Position numbers and translations under genes: made by a program
Notes under the pieces: generated by a model
What the model was told of the DNA's origin: nothing
Seen by the model: only the letters and a program-made list of their open reading frames with translations
The model's database searches: none
Shown: in pieces, positions 1 to 7,490 of the stretch
Position numbering within the stretch: position 1 is the stretch's first letter
How the letters are laid out: the number at the start of each line of letters is the position of its first letter
Assembly (NCBI RefSeq): GCF_009695585.1
Contig: NZ_VUNR01000008.1
Location: 44,151 to 108,150 of the forward strand
Source of the DNA: Anaerovibrio slackiae
GTDB taxonomy: Bacteria; Bacillota; Negativicutes; Selenomonadales; Selenomonadaceae
Reading direction: 5' to 3'
Length of the DNA stretch: 64,000 nucleotides

Positions 1-156
1 AATGTTATCAAGCTGGACCACAACCAGTCCAAGGTTACTGACAGCTTCAAGAAGGTGGCGCTGGATGTTACTGTGGAAACCCACGGCCATGAGCACGTAC
101 AGCGCATCATCAGGGCATTGGAAAATGCTGGCTTTGTGATTGATAAGATTTATTAA
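1..156 (+). CDS. Threonine ammonia-lyase-like protein, C-terminal fragment (ACT-like domain)
   Basis: Only the last 51 codons are in the window, in frame from base 1 to a TAA at 154-156. The fragment has the strand-helix-strand pattern of a small regulatory ACT-like domain: a segment beginning NVIKLDHNQS, a strand around VALDVTVETHG, then a helix ending in RALENAGFVIDKIY. This resembles the C-terminus of the catabolic/anaerobic type of PLP-dependent threonine (serine) dehydratase, which deaminates threonine to 2-oxobutyrate. The catalytic part lies upstream of the window, so this is a family-level inference. Another ACT-domain protein is possible. The stop codon directly abuts a copy of the hairpin repeat element, which may supply the transcription end. 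Confidence 0.6.
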   Translation, partial: NVIKLDHNQSKVTDSFKKVALDVTVETHGHEHVQRIIRALENAGFVIDKIY

Positions 157-516
157 ATTTCAGTTTATCGTAGTGCTGGTTTGTTACTTCGTGCATATAC
201 TGAATGAAATAGTTTGATAGTTCGTGGACTCTGTTCAGACATTTAAAAGGGACAGGTAGCGGCAGTACCCATAGAAAACTCGCTCTCGCTCTTAGCACAG
301 CCTCGCGCTTCTAAGCTCCTGCATCGCTTACGCTCGCACTCGCTAAGAAGCGAGGCTGCACTCAAGGTTTTCTTTGGGTACATGCCTCACCTGTCCCTCT
401 TTGTGTCTGAACAGATACAACAGAATAATACAACTGCCACCAATTAGTATGAAGCTTTAGCAACTAATCCTACTTTACGAGCAAGCCTGAAAAGGGGGAG
501 CCGGGAGGCTGACGAA
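157..516 (-). repeat. Long-hairpin repeat element, copy A
   Basis: Non-coding. Read on the minus strand it has a left block at about 460-516 with the conserved stretch CAGGCTTGCTCGTAAAG, a hairpin core at 230-415 and a right block at 157-229 ending in CTGAAATTTA. The core is bounded by the inverted 12-mer TCTGTTCAGACA (230-241 and 404-415) and both arms fold back on each other, giving a 186-base imperfect hairpin. The core is nearly identical to that of copy C (9147-9332), which has the same length but lies in the opposite orientation. No open frame in it resembles a protein. Its right end overlaps the TAA of the preceding gene. Confidence 0.8.
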
Positions 517-685
517 ACTTGCAATTGCCAACCGTTGCATAACGTATAGTGCAAGTAAACAATTCTTCAGCCCAACTGTATAAGTTGCATGGGATAAACT
601 GCTAACCTTAGCATAAGAATATAGTGACATGTAAACAAGCCTGTTTATAAGAGCAGGTTGCCTTGCATAGCTGTTGGCAGTAGCA

Positions 686-1205
686 GGTCTCGTCAGCTCC
701 CAGCCCCCCTATTTCAGGCTTATTCGTAAAGCTGTATGTAGCACTATGGTAACATATAACAATTGGCTTTTTATCATTTTGTTGTATCTGTTCAGACAAA
801 GAAAGATGGGGCGGCAGGGCATTATGGCTGAATTATGTAGAGGGCGCGAGGGAGCGGATTGCTTTTTCGGATATGAGCCACCATCTTTTCCGCAGGAAAA
901 GCGGCTCCGCTTGTCTGCGTAACTATGATAGATGGTGTTTTGGCCAGCCGTAATTTTGCTTGCGCAGCAAGCAAAATAGGCGTTAGTTGGAGACGGAGGC
1001 TGAGGTACGAAGCGGACCGTTTGTGGCGAATGGAGAAAAAGTATGTCCGTCCCGGGAGCCCGTGCCACAAAATTTTCAACCATTATTGTAATCACCTGCC
1101 GCCCCAGCCAATTTTTATTCTGAACAGAGTCCACGAAATATCAAACTACGTCATCAGTATATGCACGAAGTAACGATCAAGCACTACGAAAAACTGAAAT
1201 AAAAA
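686..1205 (+). repeat. Long-hairpin repeat element, copy B (diverged, longer core)
   Basis: The left block (about 686-760, TCTCGTCAG followed by TTTCAGGCTTATTCGTAAAG) and right block (1119-1205, CTGAACAGAG to CTACGAAAAACTGAAAT) match copies A and C. The core (787-1128, 342 bases) has diverged and is longer, but it is still a fold-back: GGGGCGGCAGG near 804 pairs with CCTGCCGCCCC near 1095, further arm segments match inward, and the apex is a perfect 11-bp stem at about 950-975 (ATTTTGCTTGC against GCAAGCAAAAT). A and B are head to head, left ends inward, separated by about 170 bases. Frames of up to 141 codons across it are by-products of the inverted repeat. Confidence 0.7.
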
Positions 1206-1244
1206 ATAACAACTCCGCGGTGTGGATGCGGAGCTGTTATTTTA
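1203..1244 (-). terminator. Rho-independent terminator of the 60-residue protein gene
   Basis: The stem AATAACA.CTCCGC (1205-1218) pairs with GCGGAG.TGTTATT (1228-1241). On the minus strand it is followed by TTTTTTATTTC. The U-tract overlaps the right end of repeat copy B. Confidence 0.8.
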
Positions 1245-1295
1245 AGGGATTATAGGATGTTTAAGTAACGACAAGCGTTAAAGGGGATAACAAAA

Positions 1296-1478
1296 TTACA
1301 AGATGCTAATTACAGCACACATGGCAACCATAGCAGCAAATACGCCTACGCGCATGCCCATGATGCCAAAGGAAAAATCAGTGCTGAAGGCTTCCAGCTT
1401 AGGGAGCACATTCAGGCTGAATGCCTCGGAGCCGGTAACACCAGCAGCTGCCACAGCAGGGTTTAACATGGTTTTCAT
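1296..1478 (-). CDS. Small single-pass membrane protein, 60 residues, unknown function
   Basis: I do not recognise this protein. The ATG at 1478 is preceded, about 8 bases upstream, by a strong GGAAAGGAGG, so I chose it over a longer frame that opens at 1622 without a good ribosome site. The 60-residue product starts MKTMLNPAVAAAG, has a polar middle with LPKLEAFSTDF, and ends in one hydrophobic segment of about 22 residues (GMRVGVFAAMVAMCAVISIL) that reaches the C-terminus. This suggests a tail-anchored or single-pass inner-membrane peptide. It stands alone: the divergent AraC-type regulator starts 280 bases away and a clear terminator lies downstream. The ribosome site and terminator make it likely to be a real gene; the function is open. 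Confidence 0.6.
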   Translation of the reverse strand: MKTMLNPAVAAAGVTGSEAFSLNVLPKLEAFSTDFSFGIMGMRVGVFAAMVAMCAVISIL

Positions 1479-1757
1479 GATAATAGCCTCCTTTCCATCA
1501 CTTGGAATTGTATAGCTCAACTGTAAATCTCCTTGAATACTTGGGAGGTTTTCCAGCTGATGCCTTGCTTTCTTTTGATGATTTAAGTATACTGTAAAAA
1601 ATGGAAAATATCTAATGCACAAACGACAGGAAATGTTCTAAAAGCGACAAAAATCAAGAAATTGTGAATTTTGTATACAAGGCCACAGGATGCTTTTGAT
1701 GAGGATGGCAGGAATGCCAAGTGTGTATGTATTTTCTGCTTGAAGGAGGCGGCTGGC

Positions 1758-2657
1758 ATGATTCAGCAGATGACGGCTATGCGGATAGCTGCTGACAAGG
1801 AAAAGGAGCAGCGGCATGAGACACCGCTTTTTCCCTGCAGCGTGTATGTTACTGACTGGCAGAGGGGCAGCATCGAGGGGTGCCCCTGGCACTGGCACAA
1901 GGATTTGGAGCTGATGTATCTGGCGGCAGGCAGCGTGCAGGTGGAGTGCAGCGGACAGCAGACTGTCCTGAAGGAAGGGGACGGACTGTTTTTCAACAGC
2001 AAAGTGCTGCACCGTTACCAGGTGGTGGGGGATGAGCCCTGCCATGTATGCTACCTGATTTTTAACCCGGATTTCGTTACCGGCGGGGCAGGCACTATCT
2101 ATCATCAGAAATATATTCAGCCGCTGGTGTCGGATGCCAGCTATCCCTGCCAGTTTCTGTACGGCACAAGGCAGAAGGACGAGGGGATTATCGGCAGGAT
2201 AAGGGCGGCATTTGAGGCGGCGCGCCGGGGGGAGGCAGGCTATGAATACGATGTCAGGTACAATGTCAGCAAGGCGCTTTTGCAGCTCTTGCTGGATTAT
2301 CAGCCCCTGGCGCTGGCATCGAAGCATCTGACACCCCGGATGGAAAGGCTGCAGGAAATGCTGGATTTTCTGCACTGGCATTTCAGCGAGGATATTTCCC
2401 TGGGGCAGCTGGCGGAAAGTGCCGGTGTCAGCAGCCGGGAGGCACAGCGGTGCTTCAGGGATATACTGCACATGTCACCCATGGAGTATTTGCATCAGTA
2501 CCGGATGCAGGTGGCGGAGGAGCTTTTGCTGGGAACAGCTGACTCCGTGCTGGATGTGGGCATCAGCTGCGGCTTCCCCAATCCCAGCCATTTCATCAAG
2601 TCCTTCCGGAAATACCGGGGCTGCACTCCCCGGGTGTTCCGCCAGCGGAATGCATGA
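1758..2657 (+). CDS. AraC-family transcriptional regulator with cupin sensor domain
   Basis: This is a DNA-binding regulator of 299 residues. The N-terminal half is a cupin-type ligand domain (HWHKDLELMYLAAGSVQVEC, then KEGDGLFFNSKVLHRYQ), the arrangement used by AraC proteins that sense sugars or other small molecules. The C-terminal 100 residues carry two helix-turn-helix motifs (LGQLAESAGVSSREAQRCF and VLDVGISCGFPNPSHFIKSF) ending in GCTPRVFR, typical of the family. I chose the ATG at 1758 because AAGGAGG sits 8-9 bases upstream; an in-frame start at 1671 has no such site. It is monocistronic, between the divergent 60-residue protein gene and the NlpC/P60 gene, so its target is not evident from context. 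Confidence 0.9.
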   Translation: MIQQMTAMRIAADKEKEQRHETPLFPCSVYVTDWQRGSIEGCPWHWHKDLELMYLAAGSVQVECSGQQTVLKEGDGLFFNSKVLHRYQVVGDEPCHVCYLIFNPDFVTGGAGTIYHQKYIQPLVSDASYPCQFLYGTRQKDEGIIGRIRAAFEAARRGEAGYEYDVRYNVSKALLQLLLDYQPLALASKHLTPRMERLQEMLDFLHWHFSEDISLGQLAESAGVSSREAQRCFRDILHMSPMEYLHQYRMQVAEELLLGTADSVLDVGISCGFPNPSHFIKSFRKYRGCTPRVFRQRNA

Positions 2658-2721
2658 GAGTCCTGTCGGTTTCTCAGAACAGACTATATGAAGGGAAATT
2701 TGTCAAGAGAACAGAGAGAGT

Positions 2722-2802
2722 TTATCCACATTTTGTTCAAAATGTGGATAAAATTGTGGATAACCTGTTAGTGTCTGTGCATAATCCAGGAAGTTATGCA
2801 CA
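2722..2802. promoter_or_regulatory. Cluster of five DnaA-box 9-mers
   Basis: Five exact matches to TTATNCACA lie within 81 bases: 2722-2730 (plus), 2743-2751 and 2755-2763 (minus), 2776-2784 (minus) and 2794-2802 (plus). Three are the consensus TTATCCACA and two are TTATGCACA. They fill most of the gap between the AraC gene and the NlpC/P60 gene; a -10-like TATAAT follows at 2913-2918. No dnaA, dnaN, gidA or rpmH gene is nearby, so a DnaA-binding regulatory or titration site is more likely than the replication origin. Confidence 0.55.
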
Positions 2803-2968
2803 GATACATGGCAGGCAATGGGAAATACAGCAACGTATATGCACAGGCAGGACGCAACAGGCTGCAGGATATGCACAGGGATAATTTTAATGATTTTTCC
2901 CTGAAAATCGTATATAATATACCTGCATATATTAGGCAGAAAAAGTTATGTAACTGGCGGAGGGCTTT

Positions 2969-3769
2969 ATGAGGGAATGGCGTGTTTGGCGAAAGAGGAT
3001 TGTTTCAGCAGCTGTGCTGGGGTGCGCAGGGCTTCTGCTGACTGTGAATACGGCACTGGCATTTACAAATCTGCAAAAAAATTCCAGGGGGCCGGAGGTG
3101 CTGCAGGTGCAGAAATGCCTCAAGGCGCTGGGGTACAGCATCCCGGAGCTGGACGGTGTCTTCGGCAACAGCACCTACCGGGCGGTGATGGCTTTTCAGC
3201 GTTCCAACAAGATCAAGATTACGGGGGTTGTGGATAAAAAAACCTACAACGCCCTGCAGGTGGCAAGGCGGAATTTTGAGCTGAATGGCGGACTGGAAAG
3301 GGAAACTGCCGGGTCAGGTCGCGCAGATGATGGGGACAGCTGGCAGGATATGAAGGGCTCTGCCGTGAATGTGCCTGAGAGCCAGCCTTTTTTGCTCCGG
3401 GACAACGTGCCCAATGTCATCAGGACGGCAAAAAAATACATTGGGGTTCCCTACAAGTTTGGCGGTGATACCCCCAAGGCCTTTGACTGCTCCGGCTATT
3501 TGCAGTACGTTTTTGCCAGGCACGGCATGAATCTGCCCCGGACGGCGGATTTGCAGTTCAAGCTGGGGCGCAGCGTGCCAGCCAGCAGGCTGGAGGCAGG
3601 TGACCTGGTATTTTTCAGCACCTACGAGCCGGGAGCTTCCCACTGCGGCATTTATCTGGGCAACGGTGAGTTTATCCACGCCTCATCCAGCAAGGGGGTC
3701 CGTGTGGACAAGCTGAATGATGACTACTGGAAGGCAAAATACTATGGCGGCAAGCACATAGTGAAGTGA
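2969..3769 (+). CDS. Secreted peptidoglycan-binding NlpC/P60 endopeptidase
   Basis: A 266-residue exported cell-wall hydrolase. Residues 1-31 form a signal peptide (Arg/Lys-rich start, hydrophobic core VLGCAGLLLTVNTALA). Residues about 33-95 are a PG_binding_1 domain (RGPEVLQVQKCLKALGY, DGVFGNSTYRAVMAFQ). After a polar linker, residues about 145-266 are an NlpC/P60 domain: the nucleophile is in DCSGYLQYVFARHG, and the histidines in SHCGIYLGNGEFIHAS follow. Such enzymes cleave gamma-D-Glu to diamino-acid bonds in peptidoglycan stems. GGAGGG lies 5 bases before the ATG. Clusters of DnaA-box 9-mers lie both upstream and just downstream, which is unusual and might link expression to replication. 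Confidence 0.92.
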   Translation: MREWRVWRKRIVSAAVLGCAGLLLTVNTALAFTNLQKNSRGPEVLQVQKCLKALGYSIPELDGVFGNSTYRAVMAFQRSNKIKITGVVDKKTYNALQVARRNFELNGGLERETAGSGRADDGDSWQDMKGSAVNVPESQPFLLRDNVPNVIRTAKKYIGVPYKFGGDTPKAFDCSGYLQYVFARHGMNLPRTADLQFKLGRSVPASRLEAGDLVFFSTYEPGASHCGIYLGNGEFIHASSSKGVRVDKLNDDYWKAKYYGGKHIVK

Positions 3770-3771
3770 GA

Positions 3772-3812
3772 TTATCCACAGCTCTTGTGGATAGAAAACT
3801 CACTTATCCACA
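3772..3812. promoter_or_regulatory. Second cluster of DnaA-box 9-mers
   Basis: Exact TTATCCACA occurs at 3772-3780 and 3804-3812, and a one-mismatch site TGTGGATAG at 3786-3794. Another TGTGGATAG lies at 3955-3963, just before the nrdD NrdR boxes. Together with the five sites upstream of the NlpC gene this gives seven exact 9-mers within about 1.1 kb. The rest of the 3770-4063 gap holds only the nrdD promoter. Confidence 0.5.
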
Positions 3813-3966
3813 AAAATTTATATTGGTGCAGGCTTATGCAGCTTGTTTGGTAAATTTAGCTGTCAGCAGCTAGGGATTATTGCAGCCCTAGCTGTTTTAT
3901 TGTGTATATAGCGGTATAAATATGTGTAGATATGCATAAAGCCTGTGAATATGCTGTGGATAGCAA

Positions 3967-4017
3967 TTACTATATGTTGTGCTCGAATTTGACATAGGAC
4001 ACTATATATTGTAAAAT
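3967..4017 (+). promoter_or_regulatory. nrdD promoter with paired NrdR boxes
   Basis: Two 16-mers resembling the NrdR consensus ACACWATATNTWGTGT lie at 3967-3982 (TTACTATATGTTGTGC) and 3999-4014 (ACACTATATATTGTAA). Their equivalent positions are exactly 32 bases apart, about three helical turns, the usual geometry. A sigma-70-type promoter TTGACA (3989-3994), 17 bases, TAAAAT (4012-4017) overlaps the second box. NrdR binding there would block transcription when dATP is abundant. Confidence 0.8.
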
Positions 4018-4063
4018 CTAGGTTGTAAACAAGATATATTAATTAAACGGAGAGAGTCGGAGT

Positions 4064-6349
4064 ATGCAAAATATACGAAAACGCAATGGAGATATTGTCC
4101 CATTTGTCAGAAAAAAGATAGAAGACGCCATTCACAAGGCAAATCTGGAGTCCATCGACGAAACCTTTGATGGGCCGATTCTGAATATGCTTACGGATGA
4201 TGTGGTAGCTGCCATCAGCAGCCAGGAGATTCCGGCAGTGGAGTTTATCCAGGATACTGTGGAGCAGGTGCTGATTAAGCATAATTACGCCAGCACTGCC
4301 AAGGCGTTCATTCTTTACCGGGCGGAGCACACCAAGATGCGCCAGGCTCAGGGGGATCTGATGGACATCTATGATGAGCTGACCTTCAAGAAGGCTGCCG
4401 ATGCGGACATCAAGCGTGAGAATGCCAATATTGATGCGGATACTGCCATGGGCACCATGCTGAAATATGGCTCCGAGGGTTCCAAGTATTATATTGACAA
4501 CTATATTTTGCCGAAGGATATTGCAGCAGCCCATGCTGACGGCGATATCCACATCCACGACAAGGATTTTTACATGCTGACGGAGACCTGCTGCCAGATT
4601 AACCTCCTGAAGCTGTTCAAGGGCGGTTTTTCTACTGGACATGGCTTCCTCCGGGAGCCAAATGATATCCGCTCTTATGCGGCTTTGGCGTGCATTGCCA
4701 TTCAGGCCAATCAGAACGAGATGCACGGCGGCCAGGCGGTGCCGAATTTTGATTATTCCATGGCTCCGGGAGTGGCAAAGACCTTCCGCAAGCAGTATTT
4801 TGAGTATCTGGCTTCCTTCATGCGTGCTGTGTTCATGATGAAGATGGAGGATTCCCGCCTGCTGGCAAGGGAGGTCCGCCGCAGCATTCCTTTGGAGCTT
4901 ACTATGTCCAACCTTGACGAGTACCGTCAGAGGCTGGTGGATTTCCTGCCTCATCATCAGGCAAGCCACAACTTTGAGTGGATTTCCCCGAATCAGACGG
5001 AGCGTGCCCACAAGTTTGCGGTGGAGTCGGCACTGGATGCTACGGACAGGGCTACCTTCCAGGCCATGGAGGCACTGATTCACAACTTGAACACCATGAA
5101 TTCCCGTGCCGGTGCCCAGGTGCCATTCAGTTCCATAAACTACGGCACGGATACCTCCCCGGAGGCGCGGATGGTGATGCGCAACTTGCTGAAGGCTACC
5201 GAGGCAGGCCTCGGCAATGGTGAGACGCCGATTTTCCCTGTACAGATTTTCAAGGTCAAGGAAGGTGTCAACTACAATCCAGGGGATCCGAACTACGATT
5301 TGTTCCAGCAGGCCATGAAGACCTCCGCCAAGAGGCTGTTCCCGAATTTCAGCTTTTTGGATGCACCGTTTAACCTGGAGTATTACAAGCCTGGGGATTA
5401 TAACTCCGAGGTGGCATATATGGGCTGCCGTACCCGGGTTATGGGCAACGTGCACGACCCTGAGAAAGCTGTTACCTGTGGCAGGGGCAACCTGAGCTTT
5501 ACCAGCATCAACCTGCCGCGCCTGGCTATCAAGGCAGGCCATGACGTCCAGAAGTTCTATCAGGAGCTGGATGAGCTGATTGAGCTGGTATTCCGCCAGC
5601 TGCTGCACCGCTTCAAGATACAGTGCAGCAAGAAGGGGCGCAATTATCCGTTCCTCATGGGACAGGGCGTGTGGATTGATTCTGACAACATCGGCCCTGA
5701 TGACAGCGTGGCAGAGGTGCTGAAGCATGGTACTTTGTCCATGGGCTTTATCGGCCTGGCTGAGTGCCTGACTGCCCTCACCGGCAAGCATCATGGCCAG
5801 TCTGCCGAGGCACAGAAGCTGGGGCTGGAGATTGTCAGCTACATGAGAAAGCGCATGGATGAGAAGTCGGAGCAGACCGGCCTGAACTTTACCCTGCTGG
5901 CAACCCCTGCCGAGGGGCTCAGCGGCCGTTTTGTCCGCATTGACAAAAAGGTATATGGCGAGATTCCGGGGGTTACGGACAAGGATTATTATACCAACAG
6001 CTTCCATGTGCCGGTGGGCTACGGCATTTCGGCAGCAGAAAAGGTCAAGCTGGAAGGACCGTATCACGCCATGACCAATGCAGGCCACATCAGCTATGTG
6101 GAGCTGGATGGAGACCCGTCCAAGAATATTAGGGCATTTGAAGCAGTGATCCGTTGCATGCACGATAACGGCATCGGCTATGGCTCCGTGAATCATCCGG
6201 TGGACAGGGATCCTGTCTGCGGCTACAATGGCATTATTGATACAGTATGCCCTCGCTGCGGCCGTACCGAGGCGGCACACAGGATGCGCAAGGTAGTGCC
6301 CCGTATCAGGATTAAGCAGCCTGTCCGCTGCAGCCTGGGAGATGAATAA
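4064..6349 (+). CDS. nrdD: Anaerobic (class III) ribonucleoside-triphosphate reductase, large chain lacking the glycyl-radical segment
   Basis: This enzyme reduces ribonucleoside triphosphates to deoxy forms in anaerobes. Residues about 1-90 are an ATP-cone (MQNIRKRNGDIVPFVRKKIE), the allosteric dATP/ATP site. The catalytic barrel shows TCCQINLLKLFKGGFSTGHG, the loop YMGCRTRVMGN, and VTCGRGNLSFTSINLPRLA. Near the end are the zinc-site-like cysteines in DPVCGYNG and CPRCGR. The chain then stops after 25 further residues (ending VRCSLGDE) without the RxxGY glycyl-radical motif that normally ends NrdD. The other two frames of this stretch do not encode it, so a simple frameshift does not explain the absence. 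The motif is in the next gene. A weak ribosome site (CGGAG) precedes the ATG. NrdR boxes control the operon. Confidence 0.93.
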   Translation: MQNIRKRNGDIVPFVRKKIEDAIHKANLESIDETFDGPILNMLTDDVVAAISSQEIPAVEFIQDTVEQVLIKHNYASTAKAFILYRAEHTKMRQAQGDLMDIYDELTFKKAADADIKRENANIDADTAMGTMLKYGSEGSKYYIDNYILPKDIAAAHADGDIHIHDKDFYMLTETCCQINLLKLFKGGFSTGHGFLREPNDIRSYAALACIAIQANQNEMHGGQAVPNFDYSMAPGVAKTFRKQYFEYLASFMRAVFMMKMEDSRLLAREVRRSIPLELTMSNLDEYRQRLVDFLPHHQASHNFEWISPNQTERAHKFAVESALDATDRATFQAMEALIHNLNTMNSRAGAQVPFSSINYGTDTSPEARMVMRNLLKATEAGLGNGETPIFPVQIFKVKEGVNYNPGDPNYDLFQQAMKTSAKRLFPNFSFLDAPFNLEYYKPGDYNSEVAYMGCRTRVMGNVHDPEKAVTCGRGNLSFTSINLPRLAIKAGHDVQKFYQELDELIELVFRQLLHRFKIQCSKKGRNYPFLMGQGVWIDSDNIGPDDSVAEVLKHGTLSMGFIGLAECLTALTGKHHGQSAEAQKLGLEIVSYMRKRMDEKSEQTGLNFTLLATPAEGLSGRFVRIDKKVYGEIPGVTDKDYYTNSFHVPVGYGISAAEKVKLEGPYHAMTNAGHISYVELDGDPSKNIRAFEAVIRCMHDNGIGYGSVNHPVDRDPVCGYNGIIDTVCPRCGRTEAAHRMRKVVPRIRIKQPVRCSLGDE

Positions 6350-6398
6350 GAAAATAGATTGCCTGCGGGTGATTTTTATGATGAAAGGAATGTTTAGC

Positions 6399-6683
6399 AT
6401 GGTTGTGAATGGCATTAATGTAACTATCAGCGGTATTAACGATATGTCTGAGCAGGAAGTTGTGGCTTATATTGATATGCTGCAGGATGAAAATCAGGAT
6501 GAGCTGTCCCAGCTGACGATTTCCCCTGCCGAAAATGGCGAGGTTAATCTGGATTATGTGCTGCAGCCAGCCAGGTTCGAGCGCATCCGCCGCATCACCG
6601 GCTATCTGGTAGGCACTATTGACCGCTGGAATAATGCCAAGCGGGCAGAGGAGCATGATCGCGTAAAGCATGGACTCAACTAA
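6399..6683 (+). CDS. Separate glycyl-radical subunit of the class III ribonucleotide reductase
   Basis: A 94-residue protein whose C-terminal 35 residues are the piece missing from the preceding NrdD: RFERIRRITGYLVGT followed by RWNNAKRAEEHDRVKHG. In single-chain NrdD proteins this closely resembles the C-terminus, and the glycine (Gly68 here) is oxidised by NrdG to the stable radical. The first 57 residues (MVVNGINVTISGINDMSEQE, then an acidic helix and strands) form a small domain I do not recognise, perhaps for docking to NrdD. I chose the ATG at 6399 because AAAGGAA precedes it by about 8 bases; upstream in-frame ATGs lack this. The 3' end overlaps nrdG by 14 bases, indicating translational coupling. 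Comparable in concept to the stand-alone glycyl-radical protein YfiD/GrcA of pyruvate formate-lyase. Confidence 0.85.
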   Translation: MVVNGINVTISGINDMSEQEVVAYIDMLQDENQDELSQLTISPAENGEVNLDYVLQPARFERIRRITGYLVGTIDRWNNAKRAEEHDRVKHGLN

Positions 6684-7251
6684 GCCGATTAAGGAAAACG
6701 GGGCGGCCGGGGAGCCTGGCTCCATCAGGCAGCTAAGCGTGCCAGGAGGCAGGCTGCGGATTGCCGGGACGGTGAATGACTCCATCGTTGATGGGGAGGG
6801 ATACCGCTATTCGATTTTTACCCAGGGCTGCCCTCATGAATGTCCCGGCTGCCACAACCCTCAGACACATGATTTTCAGGGGGGCCGGGAGGTGGAGCCT
6901 GACAAAATCCTCCGGGCTGTACTGGCAAACCCGTTGCTGGAAGGGGTGACCTTCAGCGGAGGTGAGCCCTTCTGCCAGGCGGCGGTGCTGTCAGGCCTGG
7001 CGGCGCAGCTCCATGAGAACGGGCTGAATATCTGGTGCTACAGCGGCTACACCTATGAGCAGCTGACCAGCTGCCGCCAGCAGGCGGTGCGGCACCTTTT
7101 GCAGCAGGTGGATGTGCTGGTGGATGGGCCTTATGTGGAGGCGCAGCGGGATTTAACACTGAGCTTCCGGGGCAGCAGCAACCAGCGGCTGATTGATGTG
7201 CCGGCGTCCCTGAAGTGCGGCAGCGTGGTGCTTTATCAGCTGGAGGAATAA
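6670..7251 (+). CDS. nrdG: Anaerobic ribonucleotide reductase-activating protein (radical SAM)
   Basis: NrdG uses S-adenosylmethionine and a [4Fe-4S] cluster to generate the glycyl radical on the reductase. The cluster cysteines are in GCPHECPGCHNP (Cys54, Cys58, Cys61), followed by the SAM-binding GGE-type motif FSGGEPFCQ and then CYSGYTYEQL. The 193-residue length exceeds the usual 150-175 because of about 28 extra N-terminal residues. Family members normally begin near LRIAGTV, and an AGGAGG at 6744-6749 lies just ahead of that point, but the codon there is CTG. The ATG at 6670, overlapping the glycyl-radical gene, is kept as the start, with some doubt. Its activation partner should be Gly68 of the upstream small protein. 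Confidence 0.92.
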   Translation: MDSTKPIKENGAAGEPGSIRQLSVPGGRLRIAGTVNDSIVDGEGYRYSIFTQGCPHECPGCHNPQTHDFQGGREVEPDKILRAVLANPLLEGVTFSGGEPFCQAAVLSGLAAQLHENGLNIWCYSGYTYEQLTSCRQQAVRHLLQQVDVLVDGPYVEAQRDLTLSFRGSSNQRLIDVPASLKCGSVVLYQLEE

Positions 7252-7353
7252 TGTGCATGATATGTGCAATAGGATGATGCTGTGTGCTGTATGGTGTTTT
7301 TGGGTATTGTAAGCTGGCAGTGATAATTATTTGATTTTTATAAGAATTTCCAT

Positions 7354-7397
7354 TAAAAGACCGTGTGAAGACAAGATTGTCGGACATGGTCTTTTTT
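7354..7397 (+). terminator. Rho-independent terminator of the nrd operon
   Basis: AAAAGACC (7355-7362) pairs with GGTCTTTT (7388-7395), extended by TGT/ACA pairs, and is followed by a T-run. It lies about 100 bases after nrdG and before the -10-like TATAAT at 7445-7450 of the next small gene. Confidence 0.75.
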
Positions 7398-7490
7398 GTG
7401 TTTATTTATAAAGCCTGTTTGTCTTGCGGGGGGGACACTCATGGTATAATGGTCGTGGAATGCTCTTTTTGCAGAGAAAGGATGGAGAAA

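Noticed and set aside
709..1134. A 141-codon frame on the minus strand within repeat copy B.
   Set aside because: It runs across the two arms of a long fold-back sequence, so frames on both strands arise from the inverted repeat. There is no ribosome site and no recognisable protein.
2722..3812. The DnaA-box clusters as the chromosomal replication origin.
   Set aside because: No dnaA, dnaN, rpmH or gid genes are adjacent, no extended AT-rich unwinding region lies beside the boxes, and a protein gene separates the two clusters.
6240..6400. A sequencing frameshift as the reason NrdD lacks its glycyl-radical motif.
   Set aside because: Both other frames of the stretch after the CPRCG motif hit stop codons without encoding the motif, and the downstream gene has its own ribosome site and an extra N-terminal domain.
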